NCBI GenBank assembly: GCA_027486835.1
Contig: JAIXOJ010000023.1
Coordinates: forward strand, 1 to 64,000
Direction: 5' to 3'
DNA: 64,000 bases
Origin: Chitinophagaceae bacterium
Lineage (GTDB): Bacteria; Bacteroidota; Bacteroidia; Chitinophagales; Chitinophagaceae
This document shows positions 1-7,597 of this stretch, piece by piece. The stretch's first letter is position 1. The number at the start of each line of letters is the position of its first letter. Made by a program: the position numbers and the translations under genes. Below the pieces are notes generated by a model that saw only the letters and a list, made by a program, of their open reading frames with translations, was not told where the DNA came from and did no database searches.

Positions 1-189
1 CGAGTACTTGCGCCTTCCTCCCGAGTACTTGCGCCTTCCTCCCGAGTACTTGCGCCTTCCTCCCGAGTACTTGCGCTTTCCTCCCGAGTACTTGCACCTT
101 CCTCCCAAGTACTTGCGCTTTCCTCCCGAGTACTTGCACCTTCCTCCCGAGTACTTGCACCTTCCTCCCAAGTACTTGCACCTTCCTCC
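1..189. repeat. 21-bp tandem repeat array A (cut by window edge)
   Basis: Nine consecutive 21-bp units run from base 1, each starting C(G/A)AGTACTTGC and ending TTCCTCC, with a decayed partial unit to about 199. Units differ only at a few positions (CGAG/CAAG, GCG/GCA, CCTT/CTTT). The array continues beyond the left edge. Because 21 is divisible by three, all frames stay open and one reads as 7-residue repeats, but there is no sign that it is translated. By analogy with the three other 21-bp arrays here, an associated gene would lie off the left edge on the minus strand. Confidence 0.95.
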
Positions 190-224
190 CAAGGGAGTTG
201 ATGCAAAAAACTTTTTTCCACTTA

Positions 225-923
225 TTAATGACAAGAAATAGTTGCCCCCATTTCTTTTCCCAAAAAAGGACTGAGATAAGGAATACCCAAATTCAAGCCA
301 CGCAACACTAGTAAAACAGAAACGGTCATCATGGCATAAGGAATAAATTTTCGCATGTTGGTGCGTATGGTTGGGGTAATGAAAACCAAACCAAATTGAT
401 GAATGGCTATCAACAGTGGAAATGTTCCTACACCAAACAAAAGCATATACCCCATTGCTTGCACCGTATCCCCCATACTCAGCGCTCCTGCTAAAGCAAA
501 ATACACCATGCCACAGGGCAATAACCCATTGGCCATCCCTAGCAATAAGGTAGAAAATGGGGTACGTTTTTCCCAGATGATTTGTATAAGGCGATAAATG
601 CCTTTGGAAAAACTATTGCCAATTACTGGTAAGGGAATAGCTGGCAACCAATTGCGTGCAATGGTAAAAAGTAGCATGGCTACACCTAAGGAAATGGAGA
701 GTTTTTGTTGATAACCTGCTAAGAAAAAATGCCTCCCTAGTATTCCAAATGCCAAACCTAGCAGCATGTAAGTTATTATTCTGCCTATATGATATTGGAA
801 AACAGTCATCATCTGGCGGATGGGTGTTTGTTGTTGCATCGGCAGCGACATTGCCAAAGGCCCACACATGCCAATGCAATGGAAACTACTCACAAATCCG
901 ATGATGATGGCCGTATAAAACAT
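225..923 (-). CDS. Sulfite exporter TauE/SafE family membrane protein of the cbb3 operon
   Basis: A 232-residue polytopic membrane protein with about six hydrophobic segments. The first carries HCIGMCGPL (His15, Cys16, Cys20), the signature of the TauE/SafE-like proteins (DsbD_2/UreH-like) that close cbb3 oxidase operons in Bacteroidota. The family is thought to help metal handling or maturation of the oxidase, but its substrate is not established. It is the last gene of the minus-strand cco cluster, 306 bp after ccoH, with a dispersed repeat in the gap. The start at MFYTAII places the first transmembrane segment at the N-terminus as usual. Confidence 0.85.
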   Translation of the reverse strand: MFYTAIIIGFVSSFHCIGMCGPLAMSLPMQQQTPIRQMMTVFQYHIGRIITYMLLGLAFGILGRHFFLAGYQQKLSISLGVAMLLFTIARNWLPAIPLPVIGNSFSKGIYRLIQIIWEKRTPFSTLLLGMANGLLPCGMVYFALAGALSMGDTVQAMGYMLLFGVGTFPLLIAIHQFGLVFITPTIRTNMRKFIPYAMMTVSVLLVLRGLNLGIPYLSPFLGKEMGATISCH

Positions 924-1026
924 AAGTAAAGAGGCAAAGTGAAAGTATAAAGGGTTTTAGGATGTTGATGATATACTGATGAAACTCTATTAAGGTGCAT
1001 AAAAGTTTTTCTCTTCTACTGTCCCA

Positions 1027-1041
1027 AACCCCTAAGGGGTT
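1027..1041. other. Small palindrome
   Basis: A 7-bp perfect inverted repeat, AACCCCT / AGGGGTT, with a 1-nt centre, lies between ccoH and the safE-like gene. There is no T-run, so a terminator role is doubtful. Confidence 0.35.
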
Positions 1042-1083
1042 AAAGTTTGATAATTGCTAACTGTCGAAAAAATTAGTTACATG

Positions 1084-1178
1084 TACCAAATAAACAAAGT
1101 GTATAAATATCTTGCAATCAATACCAGATGAACATTCCAGTTCCCTCTCCTTTGGAGAGGTGTTGGGGTGAAGTTCAA
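1084..1178 (-). repeat. Dispersed CCTCACCCC-type repeat, copy 1
   Basis: Read on the minus strand this is a near copy of the tandem units at 9218-9533. It has CACCCCAACACCTCTCC, then AAAGGAGAGGGAACTGGAATG, a GGTATTGATTGCAAGA block and CACTTTGTTTATTTGG. The CCTCTCC/GGAGAGG part forms a hairpin. It fills the ccoH to safE-like gap and has no coding capacity. Confidence 0.9.
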
Positions 1179-1229
1179 ATTATGGGAGCAAAAAACTTTT
1201 ATGAATTCGCTAAGCTACTACACTTTAGT

Positions 1230-1670
1230 TTATAAGTTCAACCGAAAAGGTTGCTCAGAATAATAGTGATGCCCCTCGCCTACCCAATCAATTTTTACGG
1301 TGTAGTTACCTTTTTTCAACTTGTTTTTATCAATTTCCTGCATACCCTGTTCGTTGGTTTGTAAAGCAAAATGTTGGTCATTTTCTGAATTGCTGGGGCA
1401 ATAAAAAAACACGGTACCGTTTACCAGTTTTCCACTCATTTCCTTTGGCAATTGAATTTGCACCGAATGTTGATTTTGTACAATGGTAGTACTCGTTGCT
1501 AGCGCATTGGCATTATTGCTACCATCAATTACAGTTTGGTAAGCAATTTCATCTTTATAGTATTCTTTGCTCACCAAATTAACGGAGGTGTGCATACATT
1601 GGTATACCATGTACATCATTAAACTGGCAAACACCGCAAAAACTAACAATAACCTATTTCCCCAATTCAT
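1230..1670 (-). CDS. ccoH: FixH/CcoH family cbb3 oxidase assembly protein
   Basis: A 146-residue protein with one N-terminal transmembrane helix (about residues 7-25) and an extracytoplasmic beta-rich domain. The segment LVSKEYYKDEIAYQ just after the membrane helix is typical of FixH. CcoH is needed for stable assembly of cbb3 oxidase in other bacteria. The gene follows ccoG by 46 bp on the same strand, which is the usual order. Family assignment is by motif and context. Confidence 0.85.
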   Translation of the reverse strand: MNWGNRLLLVFAVFASLMMYMVYQCMHTSVNLVSKEYYKDEIAYQTVIDGSNNANALATSTTIVQNQHSVQIQLPKEMSGKLVNGTVFFYCPSNSENDQHFALQTNEQGMQEIDKNKLKKGNYTVKIDWVGEGHHYYSEQPFRLNL

Positions 1671-1716
1671 AATTCATCCTTTTTACAATAAAACAATTTG
1701 GCTTTTCAATAAACGT

Positions 1717-3138
1717 CTAATTACGATCGTTAGGCCCTAAGAAATTTGTGCTAAGCACGTCAATTTGTTTGTTGCCTTCGTACAGACCAATTTTCAATTT
1801 TGTTTTTCGGTTGTGTAGTGCCTCTTTTGGCAATACCACAAAGAAATTTCCAGAACATTCTTCCTCTTTTTTCACGGGAATTATAGTGCCGCCAATCACC
1901 TCTATTGTGCCATGATCACTCTCAATACGCAAACCAAGTGGAATGTTATTAATGGTTTTGTTGGCTATTTTTATATTGTAGAGATTAGAAATACTGTCGC
2001 TACCCCGTTCTTGGTAAAGCATACCCGGTGTGCGCATAATGGTAGCATCAATATCTTTTCTAGTCATTAACAATGTGGCCAAAATCACCAATAATGTGGT
2101 AAGCAGGGCGGTATAAAACCGCATCCTGTTCGTAAACTTGAGTGGTAGATTTTCGGCAAGATTATTTTCTGACACATACCGAATCAATCCTTGTGGACGA
2201 TTGATTTTGGCCATCATGCTATCGCAAGCATCAATACAGGCGGTGCACCCCACACATTCCATTTGCGTCCCGTTTCTAATATCAATTCCCGTAGGACACA
2301 CTTTTACACATTGGTGGCAATCGATACATGCACCCAAACCACTGTTTTCTGCCTTGGTAAATTTTCCCCTTGGCTCCCCACGTTGATAATCGTAGGCTAC
2401 TATCATGGAATTTTTATCGAGCAACACGCTTTGCAACCTTCCATAAGGGCAAACCACCGTACATACTTGCTCCCTGAAAAAGGCATACACCCCATAAAAC
2501 ACACTGGAAAACAAAATAATAGAGGTAAACCCAGCAAAATGTTCTTCAATGGGTTCGGTCATAATATGCCAAAGTGCTTTTCTGCCAATAATGTAGGACA
2601 GGAAAAAGTTGGCAATGACAAAAGCAAGCACAAAAAAAGCAATGTGCTTACCGGTTTTCTTGGCTATTTTCTCGTTTGTCCATGGCATTTCTTTGAGTCT
2701 TTTTTGTTCAGCACCATCTCCTTCTATTAGAAATTCAACTTTTCTAAACAGCATTTCCATAAACACCGTTTGAGGGCATACCCAGCCACAAAATAAGCGA
2801 CCGAATGCAGAGGTAAACAAGATGATGAACACAATAAAAGTGACCATCGTTAATCCAAAAATGAAAAAATCTTGTGGCCAAAATATTTTTCCGAATATTA
2901 TGAATTTAGCAGCGGGAATATTGAATAAGAACAATGGATGCCCATTATAATCAACGAAAGGCAAGGAAAAAAACAAGGCAAAGAAGAACCAACTTACATA
3001 AGTTCTAGCATTGTAAAAAACACCATTCGGCTTATGGGCAAATACCCATTTCCGTTCGCCTTGCGCCCCCACTGTGGCAAGCCGATCCCGAAAAGAATCT
3101 TCTGTAGGGTTATTCAGGGTTGGTTTAACTGAAAGCAT
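1717..3138 (-). CDS. ccoG: Cytochrome c oxidase accessory protein CcoG (FixG/RdxA)
   Basis: A 473-residue membrane ferredoxin-like protein. It shows CGWVCPQ (Cys117, Cys121) after the early membrane helices, then a CTVVCPYGR motif, and a double cluster block CIDCHQCVKVCP followed by CVGCTACIDACD, enough cysteines for two [4Fe-4S] clusters. The C-terminal third is the Ig-like FixG_C domain outside the membrane. CcoG is a copper-handling or Cu(II)-reducing factor for cbb3 oxidase in proteobacteria. Length and order match the family. Confidence 0.95.
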   Translation of the reverse strand: MLSVKPTLNNPTEDSFRDRLATVGAQGERKWVFAHKPNGVFYNARTYVSWFFFALFFSLPFVDYNGHPLFLFNIPAAKFIIFGKIFWPQDFFIFGLTMVTFIVFIILFTSAFGRLFCGWVCPQTVFMEMLFRKVEFLIEGDGAEQKRLKEMPWTNEKIAKKTGKHIAFFVLAFVIANFFLSYIIGRKALWHIMTEPIEEHFAGFTSIILFSSVFYGVYAFFREQVCTVVCPYGRLQSVLLDKNSMIVAYDYQRGEPRGKFTKAENSGLGACIDCHQCVKVCPTGIDIRNGTQMECVGCTACIDACDSMMAKINRPQGLIRYVSENNLAENLPLKFTNRMRFYTALLTTLLVILATLLMTRKDIDATIMRTPGMLYQERGSDSISNLYNIKIANKTINNIPLGLRIESDHGTIEVIGGTIIPVKKEEECSGNFFVVLPKEALHNRKTKLKIGLYEGNKQIDVLSTNFLGPNDRN

Positions 3139-3196
3139 AGTAAATAGTATTGTAGGATAACTGTAAATGGGCGAATTTCATAGAGGCTACCGTTTC

Positions 3197-3232
3197 AACT
3201 TTTATAGGGCTTTGAAACACCCTATAAAAGTT
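3197..3232. repeat. Dispersed palindrome, family TTTGAAAC, copy 1
   Basis: Perfect 13-bp arms AACTTTTATAGGG (3197-3209) and CCCTATAAAAGTT (3220-3232) enclose a 10-nt loop containing TTTGAAAC. It sits between ccoP and ccoG and could fold in mRNA of the operon. Related palindromes with the same loop core occur at 44466, 48787, 59410 and weakly at 62821. Confidence 0.85.
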
Positions 3233-3269
3233 AATAATTACAGGTTTGTATGTAGAAAAGGATTCCACC

Positions 3270-4421
3270 TTATTTCGTACTGGTAACCACGGTACTGTCC
3301 TTTTTAGGAGCTGCAGCAGAATCTGGTTTGACACCCGCTTCTTGATACAATACACCCTGTGGAGCTTTGGGACTTGGAGGGTTGGTACCTCTAAGTGATT
3401 TTACAAAACTGGCTAACTGCGCAAGCTGCATGGGAGAATAATCGTCTTTCCAGCTTTTCATCCCCTTTTCTGGCCAACCGTATTTTAGGGTTTTAAACAC
3501 ATCTTGAATACTACCCCCATGTAACCAATAATCATCCGTCAAATTAGGCCCTACAGACCCACTACCATTTTTGTTGTGACAAGCTGCACAGGTGGTTTCA
3601 AATATTTTACGAGCTGGTGCTAAACTGGCTTCATCGGTAAGTAGTTTAACCGTGTTTTCATCCACATTATTGGCTGATTTTTCCAAATACGCAGCTTTGG
3701 CCACTTCTGCATCTGCCACAGCTATTTCGTATTCTTCTTTACTCAAAGGGGCTGATTCTGCAACATGAAAACGCCACAAATAAATTACCGCAAATAGAAT
3801 ACAGCAGTAAAATCCATATAGCCACCATGGTGGTAAACGGTTGTCCAATTCGCGAATGCCATCATAATTATGGCCTAAATCAATATCCGCTTCTTGCTGA
3901 ATGGGTTTAAAACTGTTTATCTTATCCCACCAAGATACGGTAGGAGCTTTCGATACTACTGCATCAGCATCCGCCGCAGTGGCAGGTTTGTTCACTGATA
4001 TCACCGAACGAAGCATTAACAGCATGGTGAGTATAATGCCCAATTCTAGTACTGCAACACTAGCCAAAGTGTAATAGGTAGCTTCGGACACGGTAGTGGA
4101 AATATTGGAAGCAGCCTCTCCGCTCTGTGCATATGCGCTAGTTGATACCAATAAAACAGCCCCAATCAATAGTACAAGAGTGGTTTTACCCAAGTTGGCA
4201 GCTTTTTCTTTTAATTCATTTTCCACTTTTATGGAGGCGGCATTGACCAAAACATACGCCAATAAGGCAATAATTAACGCTAAAAAACCGATAATAGTAA
4301 CCATGAGTACTACAAAAGAATTACTCATCGATGAGGGTGCAGGTGCTTGCGCATTGGCACTTACAGCACAAATAATGGAGAGAAAAAGAGTGAGGAAACT
4401 AGTTCTACATATTGTTCGCAT
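3270..4421 (-). CDS. ccoP: cbb3-type cytochrome c oxidase subunit III (CcoP), single heme-c motif
   Basis: A 383-residue protein with a signal-like N-terminus (...CAVSANAQA), two N-terminal transmembrane segments, another near residues 200-220 (LYGFYCCILFAVIYLW) and a C-terminal cytochrome c domain. Only one heme-c motif is present, CAACH (Cys278, Cys281, His282), with a later GMKSW methionine likely to be the axial ligand. Proteobacterial CcoP carries two hemes c; the single-heme form with an extended membrane part fits Bacteroidota. It passes electrons to CcoNO. It lies 23 bp after ccoQ. Confidence 0.9.
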   Translation of the reverse strand: MRTICRTSFLTLFLSIICAVSANAQAPAPSSMSNSFVVLMVTIIGFLALIIALLAYVLVNAASIKVENELKEKAANLGKTTLVLLIGAVLLVSTSAYAQSGEAASNISTTVSEATYYTLASVAVLELGIILTMLLMLRSVISVNKPATAADADAVVSKAPTVSWWDKINSFKPIQQEADIDLGHNYDGIRELDNRLPPWWLYGFYCCILFAVIYLWRFHVAESAPLSKEEYEIAVADAEVAKAAYLEKSANNVDENTVKLLTDEASLAPARKIFETTCAACHNKNGSGSVGPNLTDDYWLHGGSIQDVFKTLKYGWPEKGMKSWKDDYSPMQLAQLASFVKSLRGTNPPSPKAPQGVLYQEAGVKPDSAAAPKKDSTVVTSTK

Positions 4422-4444
4422 ATAAATAGGTTGAAGGTTAATGA

Positions 4445-4606
4445 TTAGGGGTTTAATGGAATCTGTTTGATTTCATTAATCAAATTTTTATCGGCCTTTA
4501 GTGCCCATACTGTCATAATGATAAAAAAAGAACTAAAGATGACAAACGAAGCAATACCGTAAACACTTACGCTGCTAATTTTTTCGAGATAATGTATAAA
4601 TTTCAT
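4445..4606 (-). CDS. ccoQ: Small CcoQ-like subunit
   Basis: A 53-residue reading frame starting MKFIHYLEKISS and ending QIPLNP, with one transmembrane helix (about residues 14-36). It lies exactly between ccoNO and ccoP on the same strand, where CcoQ is expected, and its size and topology match. Sequence conservation of CcoQ is weak, so the name rests mainly on position. Confidence 0.75.
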   Translation of the reverse strand: MKFIHYLEKISSVSVYGIASFVIFSSFFIIMTVWALKADKNLINEIKQIPLNP

Positions 4607-4717
4607 GTTGCTAAATCAGTGTAAAAGGAAATGAGCGAATCGATGCTTTTGAAGGGTTGGTTATCTAGTAAACTAGTTGGCCAACTTACTTCAAGGAACA
4701 TCTTGGGTTAATGGGTA

Positions 4718-6874
4718 TTAGTTGCCAAGTATGCCAGCTTCGGTTACTTGAGCGGTGGTTGATTTTGGTGCGGCTTTTATGTCTTTACCCAACCTTTGTA
4801 AATAAGCAATCAAGGCTACAATTTCTTTTTCTGGCTTCACGTTTATTTTATCTGCCTTCAATCCATTTGCAATTTCAGTGGCTTGCTTTTGTAAGTCGGC
4901 ATTGCATTTATTTTCATAGCCTTCTTCATAAGGAACACCCAATTTGCGCATAGCCCAAATCATTTTTGGTGTTCTAAAAGCATTGATATCATTGTCATAC
5001 ATCCAACTGTAGGTAGGCATGATAGAACCAGGTGACATAGACTGTGGGTCGAGCATGTGGTTGTAATGCCAGCTATCGGGATACTTACCCCCTACTCTAG
5101 CTAAATCTGGGCCTGTTCTTTTTGAACCCCATTGGAACGGATGATCATAAATAAATTCACCAGCTTTGGAATATTCACCATAACGAGCCACTTCATCTCT
5201 AAACGGACGCACCATTTGCGAATGGCAGAGGTAGCAACCTTCTCTTATGTAAATATCACGACCGTGTAATTCTAATGGTGTGTAGGGTTTTACACTGCTG
5301 ATGGTAGGAATATTTGATTTTACCAAAAATGTAGGCACCATTTCAATAGCACCACCAATGGCAACTGCTACCAAGCTAAACACCAACATTTGCATGGGTC
5401 TTTTTTCAATCCATCTATGCCAATGATGATGGCCGTGTAATTCTACATGGGCGGATAATGGGGCTGCTTCTGCTGCTTCATCAGCTACAAAACTACCTTG
5501 ACCAACTGTCTTGATTAAGTTATACACCATGATTACCGCACCAACTATATACACTGCACCGCCTACACTTCTGGCGATATACATGGGTAAAATATGGGTT
5601 ACAGTTTCTAGGAATTGAAATTTCAATTGGCCTTCTTCGGTAAAGCTTTTCCACATCATACTTTGGGTAAAACCTGCCCAGTATAAGGGTACAGCATACA
5701 ATACAATACCAATAGTACCCAACCAAAAATGTGCGCCCGCCAATCTTTTAGAATACAAAGTGGTGTTCCACATTTTAGGGATTAGATAATATAATACCCC
5801 AAAAGTCATGAATCCATTCCAGCCCAAGGCGCCCACATGTACGTGTGCTATGGTCCAATCGGTAAAGTGGGATATGGCATTTACGTTTTTTAGACTTAAC
5901 AAAGGGCCTTCAAAAGTGGCCATACCATAGCAGGTAACGGCTACTACCAAGAATTTTAATACAGGTTCTTCTCTCACTTTGTCCCAAGCACCCCGCAAGG
6001 TGAACAGACCATTGAGCATTCCACCCCAGCTTGGCGCAATTAGCATGATGCTAAACACAGTACCTAGAGACTGCGCCCAATCGGGCAAAGCGGTGTATAA
6101 CAAGTGGTGCGGCCCTGCCCAGATGTAGATAAATATCAACGCCCAAAAGTGAATGATAGACAAACGGTAGGAATATACGGGACGGTTAGCTGCCTTGGGT
6201 AAGAAGTAATACATCAAGCCCAAATAAGGTGTGGTGAGGAAAAACGCCACAGCATTATGCCCATACCACCATTGCACCAACGCATCTTGTACACCCGCAT
6301 ACATGCTATAGCTCTTGAGGAATGAAATGGGTAATTCCATTGAGTTTACAATGTGCAACATGGCAACGGTAACCCAAGTGGCGATGTAAAACCAAATAGC
6401 TACATAAATATGACTCTCCCTTCGCTTGATAATGGTACCAAAAAGATTGATGCCAAAAACCACCCACACCAGCGTGATAGCTATATCAATAGGCCATTCT
6501 AACTCGGCGTATTCTTTACCAGTGGTGTTGCCCATCCAAAGTGTTAACGCGGCGGCCACAATAATCAATTGCCAACCCCAAAAATGTATTTTACTCAAGG
6601 CATCGCTAAACATCCTGCTTTTGCACAAGCGTTGTAAGGAATAATAAACGCCCATAAAAATACCATTGCCCACAAAAGCGAAGATGACAGCGTTCGTATG
6701 TACTGGGCGCATACGGCCAAATGTGGTGGGCGCAAAGCCTAAATTAATGGGGGGATAAAACATAGCAATAGAAGCCCACAAACCCACCAACATACCCACG
6801 AGACCCCAAACCATTACCGCGTATGCAAACCATTTAACTGTTTTGTTATCGTAATAAAATTGTTCTACCTGCAT
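4718..6874 (-). CDS. ccoNO: Fused cbb3 oxidase subunits I and II (CcoN-CcoO)
   Basis: A 718-residue fusion. Residues 1 to about 480 form the polytopic CcoN heme-copper oxidase core with conserved histidine-bearing helices (for example WWYGHNAVAFF and GPHHLLY). After a His-rich linker (HVELHGHHHWHRW) comes a membrane anchor and the CcoO mono-heme domain with CYLCHSQMVRPF (Cys547, Cys550, His551). The enzyme reduces O2 with high affinity and pumps protons. The N-O fusion is common in Bacteroidota. It lies 42 bp downstream of ccoS and ends 111 bp before ccoQ. Confidence 0.95.
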   Translation of the reverse strand: MQVEQFYYDNKTVKWFAYAVMVWGLVGMLVGLWASIAMFYPPINLGFAPTTFGRMRPVHTNAVIFAFVGNGIFMGVYYSLQRLCKSRMFSDALSKIHFWGWQLIIVAAALTLWMGNTTGKEYAELEWPIDIAITLVWVVFGINLFGTIIKRRESHIYVAIWFYIATWVTVAMLHIVNSMELPISFLKSYSMYAGVQDALVQWWYGHNAVAFFLTTPYLGLMYYFLPKAANRPVYSYRLSIIHFWALIFIYIWAGPHHLLYTALPDWAQSLGTVFSIMLIAPSWGGMLNGLFTLRGAWDKVREEPVLKFLVVAVTCYGMATFEGPLLSLKNVNAISHFTDWTIAHVHVGALGWNGFMTFGVLYYLIPKMWNTTLYSKRLAGAHFWLGTIGIVLYAVPLYWAGFTQSMMWKSFTEEGQLKFQFLETVTHILPMYIARSVGGAVYIVGAVIMVYNLIKTVGQGSFVADEAAEAAPLSAHVELHGHHHWHRWIEKRPMQMLVFSLVAVAIGGAIEMVPTFLVKSNIPTISSVKPYTPLELHGRDIYIREGCYLCHSQMVRPFRDEVARYGEYSKAGEFIYDHPFQWGSKRTGPDLARVGGKYPDSWHYNHMLDPQSMSPGSIMPTYSWMYDNDINAFRTPKMIWAMRKLGVPYEEGYENKCNADLQKQATEIANGLKADKINVKPEKEIVALIAYLQRLGKDIKAAPKSTTAQVTEAGILGN

Positions 6875-6916
6875 ATAAATTCTAGTTAATAAATTTTAAA
6901 AGATGATGAAATTGAA

Positions 6917-7117
6917 TTAAGGAACAATGGGGGCACCCTCGCTAGCTGCTTTGATATTGTTTGAAGGCTTGGTATCGTCAAACAAAATTCGATAAGGCGG
7001 AGAAAAATCATCATCAAATTGCCTCGTTTTTACGCCCCATAAAAAAGCAAGCAAAAACAACGACGCTATTCCAATGCTGACAAATAGTAGAAGGATAATC
7101 ACACTCATAGCACTCAT
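6917..7117 (-). CDS. ccoS: cbb3 oxidase assembly protein CcoS
   Basis: A 66-residue protein with one transmembrane helix followed by WGVKTRQFDDDFSPPYRILFDD, the CcoS signature. CcoS is required for cofactor insertion into cbb3 oxidase. Family members usually start MSVI, which matches codon 4 here (base 7108), so that start is at least as likely as the first ATG. A TACTTTTG promoter box lies only 12 bp upstream of the first ATG. The usual partner ccoI (copper P-type ATPase) is not adjacent. Confidence 0.9.
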   Translation of the reverse strand: MSAMSVIILLLFVSIGIASLFLLAFLWGVKTRQFDDDFSPPYRILFDDTKPSNNIKAASEGAPIVP

Positions 7118-7128
7118 ATTTTAGAGGC

Positions 7129-7136
7129 CAAAAGTA
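7129..7136 (-). promoter_or_regulatory. Candidate -7 promoter element for the cco operon
   Basis: On the minus strand the sequence TACTTTTG fits the Bacteroidota TAnnTTTG box. It implies a very short leader for ccoS, which favours the second ATG. No clear -33 element is seen. Confidence 0.45.
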
Positions 7137-7181
7137 TTTTCCGCACTCACCGTGGCTAGTGATGTTCATTAGGATAGAAAA

Positions 7182-7193
7182 TGATTATTGTCA
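7182..7193. promoter_or_regulatory. Possible Crp/FNR-type half-site palindrome
   Basis: TGATTATTGTCA has TGA and TCA half-sites with six bases between, about 65 bp upstream of ccoS. An oxygen-responsive Crp/FNR-family regulator would suit a cbb3 operon, but the match is short and unproven. Confidence 0.25.
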
Positions 7194-7276
7194 GCAGAGG
7201 GGGTTTTAGTTGTTAGGGGTTAAGGATTAGGGATTAGGGATTTGTGTTTTTTTGGGTGGGTATGAATAATAGTTGT

Positions 7277-7499
7277 CGTAGGGGCGGCCTGCGCCCCCCC
7301 GCTCTACCATATTCATTCGCAAAAGGAACATAGCCTGTTTTATAATCTTTCCCCTTTTTGAAAATCAAATAATTCATGAAAATCATGATTCTGAATAAGA
7401 CTAAATACTTTTCGTTAGCATATCCATAGGTATAAAACCTCTCTATTTTCATGAAGCGGTTGATGGCCTCAGATTGGGCGGGCGCAGGCCGCCCCTACG
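7277..7499. mobile_element. 223-bp inverted-repeat (MITE-like) element
   Basis: Perfect 20-bp terminal inverted repeats, CGTAGGGGCGGCCTGCGCCC at 7277-7296 and its complement at 7480-7499, bound an AT-rich interior. A minus-strand 72-codon reading frame starts inside and reads out through the left repeat as GRRPPLRQ, which is probably not a real gene. No transposase is encoded. A related GTAGGGGCGG hairpin occurs at 56942-56971. The element is non-autonomous or a decayed insertion; no clear target duplication was found. Confidence 0.6.
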
Positions 7500-7597
7500 T
7501 TTGGGACACAAATAAATTTAATCTCCCATTCACGGCTATCATAAAAATCAAATAAATCACAGTTCAGATAATTGCCCAATCATAGCCATCAAAAAAA

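Noticed and set aside
8-241. Reading frame of repeated RLPPEYL residues
   Set aside because: It is the 21-bp array A read in one frame. A 21-bp period keeps all frames open, and no start signal or domain supports a protein.
7318-7452. 72-codon minus-strand gene inside the inverted-repeat element
   Set aside because: It runs out through the terminal repeat as GRRPPLRQ, a by-product of the repeat sequence; no family is recognised.
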